Shown here: positions 25,831 through 35,114 of the stretch, piece by piece
How the letters are laid out: each line of letters opens with the position of its first letter
How positions within the stretch are numbered: the stretch's first letter is position 1
From: Candidatus Thiodiazotropha endoloripes
Lineage (GTDB): Bacteria; Pseudomonadota; Gammaproteobacteria; Chromatiales; Chromatiaceae
Reading direction: 5' to 3'
DNA length: 64,000 nt
NCBI RefSeq assembly: GCF_001708965.1
Contig: NZ_LVJW01000003.1
Location: forward strand, 186,001 to 250,000
Program-made: the position numbers and the translations under genes
Notes under the pieces: generated by a model
Seen by the model: the letters and a program-made list of their open reading frames with translations, nothing else
What the model was told of the DNA's origin: nothing
The model's database searches: none

Positions 25831-28800
25831 CTGTTGCCGCCAGCAGTCGTCCTTTAAGAGCCAGTAATGTAGTTATAGCTTTATCAAAGTCATAATTATC
25901 AACATGAATTTTCAATTCGTTGACCGAATCCGAGAGGCTTGAATCCAGAGCCAGAACCAAAGGGGTCAGCTTTTCAAGCAGTCCTGACGATGAGACGTCA
26001 CCTTGTTTAAGAGCAGTATCTGTCTGCTCAAGTAATAGTTGAAGGTCCTCAGTATCTACTCCTTCATTGAAACCATCCTCAATCTGAGCTTTGTCAATCA
26101 TATCTTGAAGTATTTGAATGCTGTCAAAAACGATACTCAGCTGCTTATCGAATAGCTCTTGGAAGTTTGTGATCTGTTCTCCATCAGCTGGGTCAAGCAC
26201 GGCATTCAATAGATTACGTGTCGCCTCCTGCAGGTTATTGGCTCCAATACTACCGGAAACGCCCTGCAAGGTATGTAGGAGGCGCTTCAGCGTGTCCTGC
26301 TCGTTCGAGCGAAGCAGCTCCGAAACCTGAATCGCACTATCTTGATAGCGCTGTTGAAATTCCAGCAGGAGTTTTACGTAGAGACGCTGATTTCCTCCAA
26401 CCCGATTGGTCCCCCACCTCAGATCAATACCCTCTAGCGTATCGGGCAGATCGTAAGCGTGGACATGGCCCGAGTCAGGCTGTATATCGGAGAGTGGACG
26501 ATCATCTATGGGGAGCCAAGCCAGTAATGTACTCGACAGCCTGTCCGGATCGATCGGCTTGGATAGGTAGTCATCCATGCCTGCTGCCAGGCAGCGTTCC
26601 CGGTCACCTCGCATGGCGTGAGCGGTCATCGCAATGATCCGCACGTAGGTATTTTTGAGCTCGTTTCGCACCAGACGGGTTGTTTCGAGGCCATCGAGAC
26701 CTGGCATCTGGAGATCCATAAACACCAGATCAAAATTAATCTCTTTGATTTTCTTGAGTGCCTCTTCACCGCTGCTGACGATAACAACCAGTAAACCGAG
26801 CTTTTCCAACAGTTCTCGAGCAACCTGCTGATTGATCACATTGTCTTCAACCAGCAGCACCTGCCCCTTGAAGCGACGGGACTTGATATGGCGCTTTTGC
26901 GTTTGTTTGGTTTGGCCAAAGAGTACTTCACTTATCGTGTCAAACAGGGTTGATGGACTGATCGGCTTTATCAGAACACTTTCCACGCCCAGACGGTCTG
27001 TATGCATCAGGAGATCCTGATGATCGTACGCTGTAATCATAATGATTGGTATTGAATGTGATGTATCGAGATCTTTGCGGATTTGTTCAACCGCCTGCAC
27101 ACCATCGATCTCAGGCATGCGCCAATCCATGATCAACAAGCGGATATCATTCACTGCTTGTAATGCCGCGTAGGCCTCTTCGGCAGAAGATGCCGCTGTT
27201 ACCGAGAAAGAGAATGATTCAAGCGTCTTGGTGATCACCTCACGTGTGGTGTCGTTGTCTTCGACAACCAACACCTTCATACCACGCATAAAATCCTTGA
27301 AAACAAACTCGCTTGGCTTTTGTTTCCTGGCTACCTTCAATGGAAGGGCAAAACTGAACTCACTGCCTTCACCGGGCGTGCTTTTTACACTGATCTCTCC
27401 AGCCATCAGCTTTACAAGATTATTGCTGATACTGAGTCCCAGGCCAGTGCCTCCGTGGCGGCGTGTGGTTGATGCATCTGCCTGTACGAAGGCCTCAAAC
27501 AGGCGCTCAACTTTTTCCGGCTCTATACCAATGCCACTATCTTTTACAGAGAATCTCACTCTGATATCCGAACCGCTTTGCTCTTCCAGCTCGACCGATA
27601 AGAGAATTTCTCCCTCAGCGGTGAATTTAATCGCATTCTGCGCAAGGTTGATGAGTACCTGGCCGATTCTCAACGGATCGCCGATGAGTTTCTGTGGAAT
27701 AGTCAAATCCTGCTTAAAGATGAACTCAAGTCCTTTCTGCTCAGCTTTGATTGAAATCAAGCTGGATAGGTTTTCCAGAATTGAGTCCAGTCTGAATTCA
27801 CTCTGTTCGATCTGTAGCTTGCCCGCTTCAATCTTTGAAAAATCGAGGATATCATTCAGAATGCCCAGCAGATTGATTGATGACAGTTTGATCTTGCTGA
27901 GGTAGTCAAACTGCTTTTCTGTAAGGTTAGTATCCAGCGCCAAATGAGTCATACCGATGATTGCATTCATCGGTGTGCGGATTTCATGGCTCATGTTCGC
28001 CAGAAAGTCACTCTTGAAGCGATTCGCCTGGCGTTGCAGCTTCATCGCTTTTTTTATCTCTTTTTCTACCCGTATTCGTTCTGTTAAGTTGACCAGAACT
28101 CCGAGATGCATCATCTGATCCTGCATGCGAATGGGAATGGCAGATAGCAGACCCTCAATCCGATTGCCTTTCAGGGTCTTTATGCCAATACGCATGTTCC
28201 GTACTTCTCTTTTTGTTTGTAATGCAGTCAATACCCGTTCACGGTCTGCGGGATCAGCATAAAAACCAGCCATATTCATTCCGATGATTGATGATCCGTC
28301 TGCCTCGATCTCTAAAAGTGATTGTTCATTGGATATTCTAATAACACCATTCATATCACTGACCACAATCGCTACAGGTACAGTATTTATAATCAAGTTA
28401 AGTTGTGCTTCATTCTGTTTTGCCAGTTGGTGTTTTCTGCGTAGCCGCAACAGCCAGATTACAAACACCATCACTACAGACAAAGCCACACCAATAACAC
28501 GCCACACAGTCGTGTAGTCCACGCTCACATCGTAACGTATCGACATCCATCTCTGTTGTATTTCGTTTTTTTGTTTCTCAGTCATAGTGCGGATGGCTTG
28601 ATCCAGAATTTCAACCAGAATCGGCCAATCCTTACGTACTCCGACTGATAATTGATAATGATAGGGAGTCGGCGCTCCGACCTTGATGTTTGTCAATCCA
28701 TTTTTACGGATCAGGTGACTTCCCACAGTCAGGTTGCCTACATACCCTTCAATCTCATTAAGGGCCAGTCGCTTTAAGCCGTCCAATGCACTAGGCACCA

Positions 28801-30094
28801 ATATCAACTCAATGCCAGGATAATCCTGTTTGAGGTACTCTTCCGCGACGTAGCCTTTAACTACACCGATCTTGCGGCCAATGAAGTCCTCCAGACCATT
28901 CACAAAGGGTTGCTTTTCGCCCACAAATATAACAAATGGAAAGTCAAGATAGGGCTGGGTGAAATTGAGAAACTCTCGTCTCTCTGGCGTATTCACTAAG
29001 GCCGGCAGCAGATCCAGTTGACGATTTCTTGCCGCGTCCATGACTTCATGCCAAGTCAGATCTTTTATTACTTCAGTTTGTAAATTTAAAACTTTAGAGA
29101 AATAACTGACATAGTCTGACGAGAGGCCTTGGTATACGCCATTTTCATCAACAAACTCGATTGGATCCCAGGCTGGATCGATGCCAACGCGTACCGTAAC
29201 GATCTGCTTCAACCATTCTCTCTGCTCTACAGTGAGTTTCAGCAACTTTTTGTCGGATAAAGGTGGCTTGGGTATCGATATCCAGCGATTTAGAATCTCC
29301 TGCCGCTCTGCGTCAGTGATAGACCGCAATGCCTTGTTCAAAACGGAGACGAGTGGCTTCAAGGACTCATCGCGGTTAATCGCGAAACGTTGGTAAGAAG
29401 ATCCTATTCCCGCATCACCACTGAAGTGAAGGTTAACCAGTTGCTGATCTTGGATGACCCACTGTGCCACTGCCCTGGTCCCTATATAGGCATCTGCTTT
29501 TTTCCAGGAAACAGCTTGAAGCGCCTCGTGGGTATTGAGTACCGGCAACAGATTTATCTCTGGATGTAACTCCTGCAGCTGACGCATGGTAGAAAACCCA
29601 TCCTCAACGGCAACCACCTTGTCTCTTAGAGATTCGATATCGGACAGACCCTGACGGCTGGAACGCGTGACGATAGCCTTGTGCGTCTGCAAAAAAGGCT
29701 CTGTAAAATAGAGATCTCTCTCACGCGCCTCGTTTTTTACCACAGAGGCCGCCAGCGGCAATTCGCCCTCGCGCACCTTCTGCAGCATCTCTTTGAATGT
29801 CGGTCCGGGGTGTGTTTTGAATTCAATCCCAAGCCGCTCTGAGATCAGACTCAGGTAATCGGCGGTAATGCCTCGGTGCTCATCGTCCAGCATAAAATCG
29901 ATAGGCGGCCAACTGCCATCCACCCCAATATCTACGATGGGATGGGCCTCCAGCCAGACAGTTTCCTCAGTCGTCAGATCAAGATCAGTGGATCGCTGCG
30001 AAGGCTGTGCAGCGTGAAGAGAGACAAGGTAAACCAACGACACAATGGCCGTGAGCGTGGCAACCGCTGATCGTAAAAATGAAGGCCGCGACAT
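25817..30094 (-). CDS. EvgS/BvgS-like hybrid sensor histidine kinase
   Basis: About 1425 residues. A signal peptide or anchor (1-30) is followed by two periplasmic amino-acid-binding-type (SBP_bac_3) domains (about 45-270 and 295-515), a membrane span (about 530-550), PAS (about 565-675), HisKA with the phospho-His at about 703 (FLANMSHEIRTP), HATPase (G boxes about 850-890), two receivers with Asp at about 990 and 1127, and HPt with His at about 1274. This is a complete His-Asp-His-Asp relay with an additional receiver. ATG 30094 was preferred over GTG 30100. It directs the downstream HD-GYP regulator, linking a periplasmic solute signal to c-di-GMP. Confidence 0.93.
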   Translation of the reverse strand: MSRPSFLRSAVATLTAIVSLVYLVSLHAAQPSQRSTDLDLTTEETVWLEAHPIVDIGVDGSWPPIDFMLDDEHRGITADYLSLISERLGIEFKTHPGPTFKEMLQKVREGELPLAASVVKNEARERDLYFTEPFLQTHKAIVTRSSRQGLSDIESLRDKVVAVEDGFSTMRQLQELHPEINLLPVLNTHEALQAVSWKKADAYIGTRAVAQWVIQDQQLVNLHFSGDAGIGSSYQRFAINRDESLKPLVSVLNKALRSITDAERQEILNRWISIPKPPLSDKKLLKLTVEQREWLKQIVTVRVGIDPAWDPIEFVDENGVYQGLSSDYVSYFSKVLNLQTEVIKDLTWHEVMDAARNRQLDLLPALVNTPERREFLNFTQPYLDFPFVIFVGEKQPFVNGLEDFIGRKIGVVKGYVAEEYLKQDYPGIELILVPSALDGLKRLALNEIEGYVGNLTVGSHLIRKNGLTNIKVGAPTPYHYQLSVGVRKDWPILVEILDQAIRTMTEKQKNEIQQRWMSIRYDVSVDYTTVWRVIGVALSVVMVFVIWLLRLRRKHQLAKQNEAQLNLIINTVPVAIVVSDMNGVIRISNEQSLLEIEADGSSIIGMNMAGFYADPADRERVLTALQTKREVRNMRIGIKTLKGNRIEGLLSAIPIRMQDQMMHLGVLVNLTERIRVEKEIKKAMKLQRQANRFKSDFLANMSHEIRTPMNAIIGMTHLALDTNLTEKQFDYLSKIKLSSINLLGILNDILDFSKIEAGKLQIEQSEFRLDSILENLSSLISIKAEQKGLEFIFKQDLTIPQKLIGDPLRIGQVLINLAQNAIKFTAEGEILLSVELEEQSGSDIRVRFSVKDSGIGIEPEKVERLFEAFVQADASTTRRHGGTGLGLSISNNLVKLMAGEISVKSTPGEGSEFSFALPLKVARKQKPSEFVFKDFMRGMKVLVVEDNDTTREVITKTLESFSFSVTAASSAEEAYAALQAVNDIRLLIMDWRMPEIDGVQAVEQIRKDLDTSHSIPIIMITAYDHQDLLMHTDRLGVESVLIKPISPSTLFDTISEVLFGQTKQTQKRHIKSRRFKGQVLLVEDNVINQQVARELLEKLGLLVVIVSSGEEALKKIKEINFDLVFMDLQMPGLDGLETTRLVRNELKNTYVRIIAMTAHAMRGDRERCLAAGMDDYLSKPIDPDRLSSTLLAWLPIDDRPLSDIQPDSGHVHAYDLPDTLEGIDLRWGTNRVGGNQRLYVKLLLEFQQRYQDSAIQVSELLRSNEQDTLKRLLHTLQGVSGSIGANNLQEATRNLLNAVLDPADGEQITNFQELFDKQLSIVFDSIQILQDMIDKAQIEDGFNEGVDTEDLQLLLEQTDTALKQGDVSSSGLLEKLTPLVLALDSSLSDSVNELKIHVDNYDFDKAITTLLALKGRLLAATDEKI

Positions 30095-30100
30095 TTCCAC

Positions 30101-30477
30101 TCTCTGTCGCCAGCGCAGAATTGCTCTGCAGCTGGGTATTGTTATGATTTTGCGTTATTCTTTCCTTAAACGATTATAATTATACCCTTTCAAACCGGAG
30201 ACCGCGAAGGAATTAAAATCCTTTCAGGAGAAGATCTTCAGTCGCTCTTCCAATCTCACGCTTAGATCGGCAATGTCAATGCATAGGTATCAGTAATGCA
30301 GCGCCTGCGATAGGCCTTTCAAGTCAAGCGCCTGAATCGGAACATCGATCATTTGTGTCTCGATGTAACAAATGAATCAAAATAATTCGGCTGAACAATT
30401 AACGTCTGCTCAATAGATGTCCTTGACGACAAACTATATCGGTTACTTAGGGCCTATTGGATTCGTGTTGACAGGCC
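30101..30477. other. 377-bp intergenic region
   Basis: An upstream region of the hybrid kinase. It contains the second 33-bp palindromic repeat at its right edge (30448-30480). I see no gene or recognisable remnant in the rest. Confidence 0.55.
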
Positions 30478-30480
30478 CTA
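30448..30480. repeat. 33-bp palindromic repeat, copy 2, overlapping a stop codon
   Basis: It starts TAGGGCCTATTGGATTCG and ends ACAGGCCCTA, with terminal 8-mers that are perfect inverted repeats. Its last three bases are the stop codon of the minus-strand gene at 30478-31089, so it forms that gene's 3' end and could act as a transcript-end hairpin. There is no T-run. Confidence 0.68.
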
Positions 30481-31089
30481 GGCTAACCGAGCCAGAAGTG
30501 CAGGGCGATGTATCGGTGGCACTTTCTTGATCCCCCCAACGAAATACTCCCCCACACCATCATGGCAGAGAAGAATTGAGAAGAAACCGCCTGCGGATGT
30601 GACCAGGGCGATGATGTCCGTCGCTTTATTGGTCGCGGCGCGTTCAGCCACGCTCCAGGCGTCAGCGGGATAGAAACCGGTTGCGTCGTTTGGCAATGCA
30701 GCGCGGAAGGTGGTCTTTACCTGATTGTTGACTACTTGGTTTTCAACGGTGCCCATGTGGAAGACCCGCATACCGCCCTGGTAGGTTCCCCGGGCGATCA
30801 GGCAGCCGCTCATAAAGCCGGTCAATACATCGGTGCCCTGGGCGACATAGGCGGTGCGTCCCGGAATGTAGTCGAGCCAGTTGTGGGGAATTGGTGAGTT
30901 GAGGGGCATTTGATAGACCCTTGCCGGGCGTCTGAACAGCCCTCGTCGCTGCTGCTGGTTGCTGCCGATATAGCGCATGGTACTGGCGGCACTGACGCTC
31001 TGGACGATGGCACCGTTCTGCTGTTGCGCCACGGTATTGGGCTTCTGCCAGCGAATCTTCGCATCTGCAACGAGTGCATGTTCGATCAT
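30478..31089 (-). CDS. Unassigned protein with CNF/BLF1-like Cys-His motif (putative glutamine deamidase)
   Basis: 203 residues, no signal peptide or membrane span. The region around residues 93-114 reads M-S-G-C then 14 residues then H-M-G-T, giving Cys96 and His111. CNF1-type toxins use an SGC cysteine and a histidine 15 residues on (Cys866/His881), and BLF1 uses an LSGC cysteine and a histidine 12 on; CheD is a further relative. BLF1 is 211 residues, close to this protein, and a VGGI segment near the end recalls it. The function is inference from motif spacing; no close family is recognised. The ribosome site GGGGAGAAGG is strong, and the gene stands alone. Confidence 0.5.
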   Translation of the reverse strand: MIEHALVADAKIRWQKPNTVAQQQNGAIVQSVSAASTMRYIGSNQQQRRGLFRRPARVYQMPLNSPIPHNWLDYIPGRTAYVAQGTDVLTGFMSGCLIARGTYQGGMRVFHMGTVENQVVNNQVKTTFRAALPNDATGFYPADAWSVAERAATNKATDIIALVTSAGGFFSILLCHDGVGEYFVGGIKKVPPIHRPALLARLA

Positions 31090-31112
31090 CCTTCTCCCCT
31101 TTTTATATTTTT

Positions 31113-31270
31113 AGTCCGCAAATGAACGCTAATAAAAGCAAATAGGATTTTATTCTCTACCAATAGAATAGAAGATAGACTGAAATCGAATGATTGTGGG
31201 GTGATTGCAACTTTTGGTCTGCTCGAACCGATTTTTTATTATCTGTATTGTTTGCGTTCATTTGTGGACT
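31113..31270. repeat. Inverted-repeat-bounded 158-bp segment
   Basis: AGTCCGCAAATGAACGC at 31113-31129 is inverted at 31254-31270 (GCGTTCATTTGTGGACT), with 16 of 17 bases complementary. Degenerate single copies of the same motif occur near 19349 and 48993. The interior is AT-rich and non-coding. It could be a small non-autonomous element or a long-range hairpin. Confidence 0.5.
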
Positions 31271-31313
31271 GAATAAAAAATCCACATTCACCAAACCAGC
31301 AAGATCAGGACGA

Positions 31314-31937
31314 CTAAATTCTGTTCTGATCCCGCAATACCTTAACCTGAAACAGAGCGTTGCGCTCTTCCTCTTCCAGCGCGTTTTCGATGAACTTTAT
31401 GGTCTCTTTGTACTGGGGGATGATGTTGTAGCGGAGTGCGTTTACGCGCTTCTGGGCTTTCCTCTGTTCCGCAATCAACCGGTTCAGGCTCATCGAGACC
31501 TCACCCATTTTCGCCAGCAGCAGGGAGGCCTCGCCGAAGTGTCGGCGGGTGTCGTCAAAGCTGGGATCGGTGCCCAGCAGGCCGACCGGGTTGAGGGGCT
31601 TCACTTCGCCGCTCACCGAAGGAAACTCCACCCCCAGGTTCCTGCGCGGGAGTACCTTTAACTCAAGCACCTGCTGTACACCGAGCACGGTCTGGTTGAT
31701 CGCCCGGCTCCCCATCCGCATCTGCAGCAGGCTGAGCCAGTGGTAGGCGAGTTTGACCGCCTGATGGGCCTGATCGCGGATCTCCCGGTATTCACCGATC
31801 CGCTGATAGACCAGGCGGGTCAGTAACTCCCGTTTGCGTTCCAGCAGGCTATGACCCTGTTGCAGAAAGTTGAGCTGTCGCTTCAGCTGCAACAGGGTGT
31901 TTTTGGTCGGTGCCGCCTTGATGCGTTTTACGGTCAT
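31314..31937 (-). CDS. atpD: V/A-type ATPase subunit D (central stalk)
   Basis: 207 residues, long helical hairpin typical of subunit D: N-terminal KRIKAAPTKNTLLQLKRQL and C-terminal RVNALRYNIIPQYKETIKFIENALEEEERN, the parts that form the rotor shaft inside the A3B3 ring. It is the last gene of the nine-gene operon. Its ATG overlaps the subunit B stop by 4 bp. Confidence 0.95.
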   Translation of the reverse strand: MTVKRIKAAPTKNTLLQLKRQLNFLQQGHSLLERKRELLTRLVYQRIGEYREIRDQAHQAVKLAYHWLSLLQMRMGSRAINQTVLGVQQVLELKVLPRRNLGVEFPSVSGEVKPLNPVGLLGTDPSFDDTRRHFGEASLLLAKMGEVSMSLNRLIAEQRKAQKRVNALRYNIIPQYKETIKFIENALEEEERNALFQVKVLRDQNRI

Positions 31938-33313
31938 ACGCTCTGCCGATGGTATTTTGCGATTTCGGTTTCATTGACCCGGGTGAGTGCCTGGGGTGGG
32001 AAGGTGGAGAGCAGATCCCAGGCCAGATTGAGGGTCTCTTCGATGCTGCGGTCCTCATCCTCACTCTGACGGACGAAACGATTTTCAAAGGCGTCGGCGA
32101 ACTCCAGGTAGCGACGGTCCCGGGTTGAGAGCTCATCCGCGCCGATGATGGAGGCCAGGTTGCGGGTCTCCAGGGCTCTGGCGTAGAGGGCGTAGAGCTG
32201 ATTTGAGACATGAGGGTGGTCTTCCCGGGTGAAGTCCTTGCCGATGCCGTCCTTCATCAGTCGCGAGAGGGACGGCGAGATGTGTACCGGTGGATAGATG
32301 CCCTGATTGTGCAGCTCCCGGCTGAGTACGATCTGACCCTCGGTAATGTAACCGGTCAGATCCGGAATCGGATGGGTGATGTCGTCACTGGGCATACTCA
32401 GCACCGGCACCAGGGTGATCGACCCATGGCGGTCCTTGATCCGTCCGGAGCGCTCATAGATCTCGGCCAGATCGGAGTAGAGGTAACCGGGGTAGCCCTT
32501 TCTCGCGGGTACGTCACCCTTGGCGGTGGCCACCTCACGCAGGGCTTCCGCATAGTGGGTCATGTCGGTCATCACCACCAGCACGTGGCGGTCGAGATCG
32601 AAGGCCAGGTACTCGGCGGCGGTGAGCGCCATGCGCGGCAGGGTGAGCCGTTCCACCGGGGGATCGTCGGCCATGTTGACGAACATCACCACGTTGCCCA
32701 ACACACCGGAGGAGGCGAACTCCTCCTGGAAGAAACGGGCATCCGCGTAGGAGACGCCCATCGCGGCGAACACCACCGAGAAGCGGCTGTCGTCGTCGGG
32801 CAGTTTGGCCTGGCGGACGATCTGTGCCGCGAGACGGTTGTGGGGCAGTCCGGAGGCGGAGAAGATCGGCAGCTTCTGTCCCCTCACCAGGGAGTTGAGT
32901 CCATCGATGGTGGAGATGCCGGTCTGGATGAACTCTTTCGGGTAGGTGCGGGCTGCCGGGTTGAAGGCGGCGGCGCTGATGCTGCGACGCAGGCTTGAGA
33001 CGATGGGGGGACGGTAGTCCCGAGGCTCTCCCAGGCCGTTGAAGATGCGGCCGAGGATCTCCGGTGAGAGGGCGATCTCCACCGGCTCGTCGAGAAAGCG
33101 TACCCAGGTACTCTCCAGGTCGAGCTCGGAGGTCCCCTCGAAGACCTGGATCAGCACCTCCTCATCGGAGCTGCGGATGACCTGGCCGTTGCGGGTGTTA
33201 CCCTGTTGATCGCGGATATGCACCCGGTCGCCGAAGGCGATATTGGGCACCTTGGCCACGGTCAGCAGGCCACCGCGGGCGGAGGAGGCGGTTCGATACT
33301 CCTTGGCACTCAT
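31934..33313 (-). CDS. atpB: V/A-type ATPase subunit B (regulatory)
   Basis: 459 residues, the non-catalytic B subunit of the A3B3 head. It has the typical GRIFNGLGEPRD and GQKLPIFSASGLPHNRLA segments; the latter replaces a P-loop, as expected for B. The conserved region SMPSDDITHPIPDLTGYITEGQI is present. The ATG overlaps the subunit A stop by 4 bp, and the D gene overlaps its own stop by 4 bp. Confidence 0.96.
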   Translation of the reverse strand: MSAKEYRTASSARGGLLTVAKVPNIAFGDRVHIRDQQGNTRNGQVIRSSDEEVLIQVFEGTSELDLESTWVRFLDEPVEIALSPEILGRIFNGLGEPRDYRPPIVSSLRRSISAAAFNPAARTYPKEFIQTGISTIDGLNSLVRGQKLPIFSASGLPHNRLAAQIVRQAKLPDDDSRFSVVFAAMGVSYADARFFQEEFASSGVLGNVVMFVNMADDPPVERLTLPRMALTAAEYLAFDLDRHVLVVMTDMTHYAEALREVATAKGDVPARKGYPGYLYSDLAEIYERSGRIKDRHGSITLVPVLSMPSDDITHPIPDLTGYITEGQIVLSRELHNQGIYPPVHISPSLSRLMKDGIGKDFTREDHPHVSNQLYALYARALETRNLASIIGADELSTRDRRYLEFADAFENRFVRQSEDEDRSIEETLNLAWDLLSTFPPQALTRVNETEIAKYHRQSV

Positions 33314-35112
33314 GCTGGCTGTTCTCCTCGTTGCGCGTATTCGGAATGGATCTCCTTGAAGTCGTTCAGGGCTTCTTCCCGGAAGGCTTTGAGTTGATCG
33401 ATCTGGTTGGAGTCATAGAGTTCTTTGCAGCGCCTCAGGCGGGCCAGCACCGACATCTCGGAGAGCTCCTGTACCGGCACCCCAAGCTCAATCAGGTCGG
33501 CCCCCGCATCGTAGACCGAGAGGATCAGATCCAGCAGCATGAACTGCTTTTCCGGTGAGGAGAAGGTGTCCACCGGATCGAGGGCGCTCTGTTGCAATAC
33601 ACCCTCCTTGATCAAAGCTGCACCCTCCAGTACCCAGCGCTGGGCGGAGGAGAGGGCTTCCGGACCCACCAGATTGACGATGCGGGAGAGCTCCGCATCC
33701 CGGGCCAGCATCCCCAGTGCCTGGGAGCGTCTTTTCTCCCACTCCCGGTCGATGTTCTCGTGCCACCATTCGGCGGCGGTGCTGACATCCGCGGAGAAAC
33801 TGTCGACCCAGTCGATGGCCGGGTAGTGACGGGCATCCGCCAGCTCCTTGGAGAGGGCCCAGAAGGTCTGGATGATCTCTTTGGTGTGACTGGTCACCGG
33901 TTCGGAGAAGTCACCGCCCGGTGGTGATACCGCACCGATCAGGGTCACCGATCCCTTGCCGCTGTCCATGGTGTCGACCCGACCGGCGCGCTCGTAGAAG
34001 GCGGCAAGCCGGGAGGCCAGATAGGCGGGATAACCCTCTTCCACGGGCATCTGGCCGAGACGGCCGGAGACCTCGCGCAATGCTTCCGCCCAGCGGCTGG
34101 TGGAGTCGGCAAGCATCACCACGTCATAGCCCTGATCCCGGTAGTATTCGGCGATGGTGATGCCCACGTAGATGGAGGCCTCACGGGCCACCACTGGCAT
34201 GTTGGAGGTGTTGGCGATGAGCAGGGTTCTGTCCATCAGCGGCCGGCCGGTGTAGGGGTCTTTCAGTTTTGGAAAGCTGTCGAGTACATCCACCAGCTCA
34301 TTACCGCGCTCACCGCAGCCCACATAGATGACGATGTCCGCATTGGCCCAGCGGGCGACCTGGTGCTGAACCACCGTCTTGCCGGCGCCGAAAGGACCCG
34401 GTACGGCACACTTGCTCCCCTTCAGCAGGGGAAAGAAGGTGTCGAGAATACGCTGCCCGGTGATCAAAGGCTCGACACCGTTGTCCCGGCTCTGGTAGGG
34501 GCGAGGCCGACGCACCGGCCAGCGGTGGTAGAGTTTCAGATGGTGTATCTCACCCTGCTGGTCCCGGACCTGGCCGATGCTCTCCTCCAGGTGGTAGTCC
34601 CCCTCCGGAGCAAGTTCGATCAGCTCCCCGGCGATATTGGGCGGCACCAGTATCCGATGCACCACGGTCTCTGTCTCCTGCACCTTGCCGAGAACCGCGC
34701 CACCGATGATCGGCATGTTCGGTTCCAGATTTTCCGAGGGTACGAAGTGCCAGGTCTTGTCCCGATCCAGGGGCAGGGGACTGAGCCCTCGCGGGATTTG
34801 ATCGCCGGCCTTGAGAAACATCGCCTCCAAAGGGCGCTGAACACCGTCGAAGATGCCGCCGATCAGGCCTGGGCCCAGCTCCACGGAGAGAGGGTGGCCA
34901 AGCCCTTCCACCGGCTCGCCGGGGCGAACCATCTCAGTCGATTCGTAGATCTGCGCCAGGGCCTCGTTACCCTCCAGCGAGATCACCTCGCCATAGAGTC
35001 CGAGACTGCCGATGCGGACCTGCTCGCCGTTCTGCACGCCGGGCAGCTCGATGGTGACAATCGGGCCGTTGATATCTTTGATTTTGCCTTTTTTATTGGA
35101 TGTCGTGTTCAT
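33310..35112 (-). CDS. atpA: V/A-type ATPase catalytic subunit A
   Basis: 600 residues with the P-loop GPFGAGKT at 239-246 and GERGNE soon after (about 268), followed by TSRWAEALREVSGRLGQMPVEEGYPAYLASRL. The insertion between the N-terminal barrel and the nucleotide-binding domain (about 115-190) marks the A subunit of V/A-type enzymes rather than F-type beta. It follows subunit E by 2 bp. The complex either pumps ions with ATP or makes ATP. Confidence 0.97.
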   Translation of the reverse strand: MNTTSNKKGKIKDINGPIVTIELPGVQNGEQVRIGSLGLYGEVISLEGNEALAQIYESTEMVRPGEPVEGLGHPLSVELGPGLIGGIFDGVQRPLEAMFLKAGDQIPRGLSPLPLDRDKTWHFVPSENLEPNMPIIGGAVLGKVQETETVVHRILVPPNIAGELIELAPEGDYHLEESIGQVRDQQGEIHHLKLYHRWPVRRPRPYQSRDNGVEPLITGQRILDTFFPLLKGSKCAVPGPFGAGKTVVQHQVARWANADIVIYVGCGERGNELVDVLDSFPKLKDPYTGRPLMDRTLLIANTSNMPVVAREASIYVGITIAEYYRDQGYDVVMLADSTSRWAEALREVSGRLGQMPVEEGYPAYLASRLAAFYERAGRVDTMDSGKGSVTLIGAVSPPGGDFSEPVTSHTKEIIQTFWALSKELADARHYPAIDWVDSFSADVSTAAEWWHENIDREWEKRRSQALGMLARDAELSRIVNLVGPEALSSAQRWVLEGAALIKEGVLQQSALDPVDTFSSPEKQFMLLDLILSVYDAGADLIELGVPVQELSEMSVLARLRRCKELYDSNQIDQLKAFREEALNDFKEIHSEYAQRGEQPA

Positions 35113-35114
35113 GA

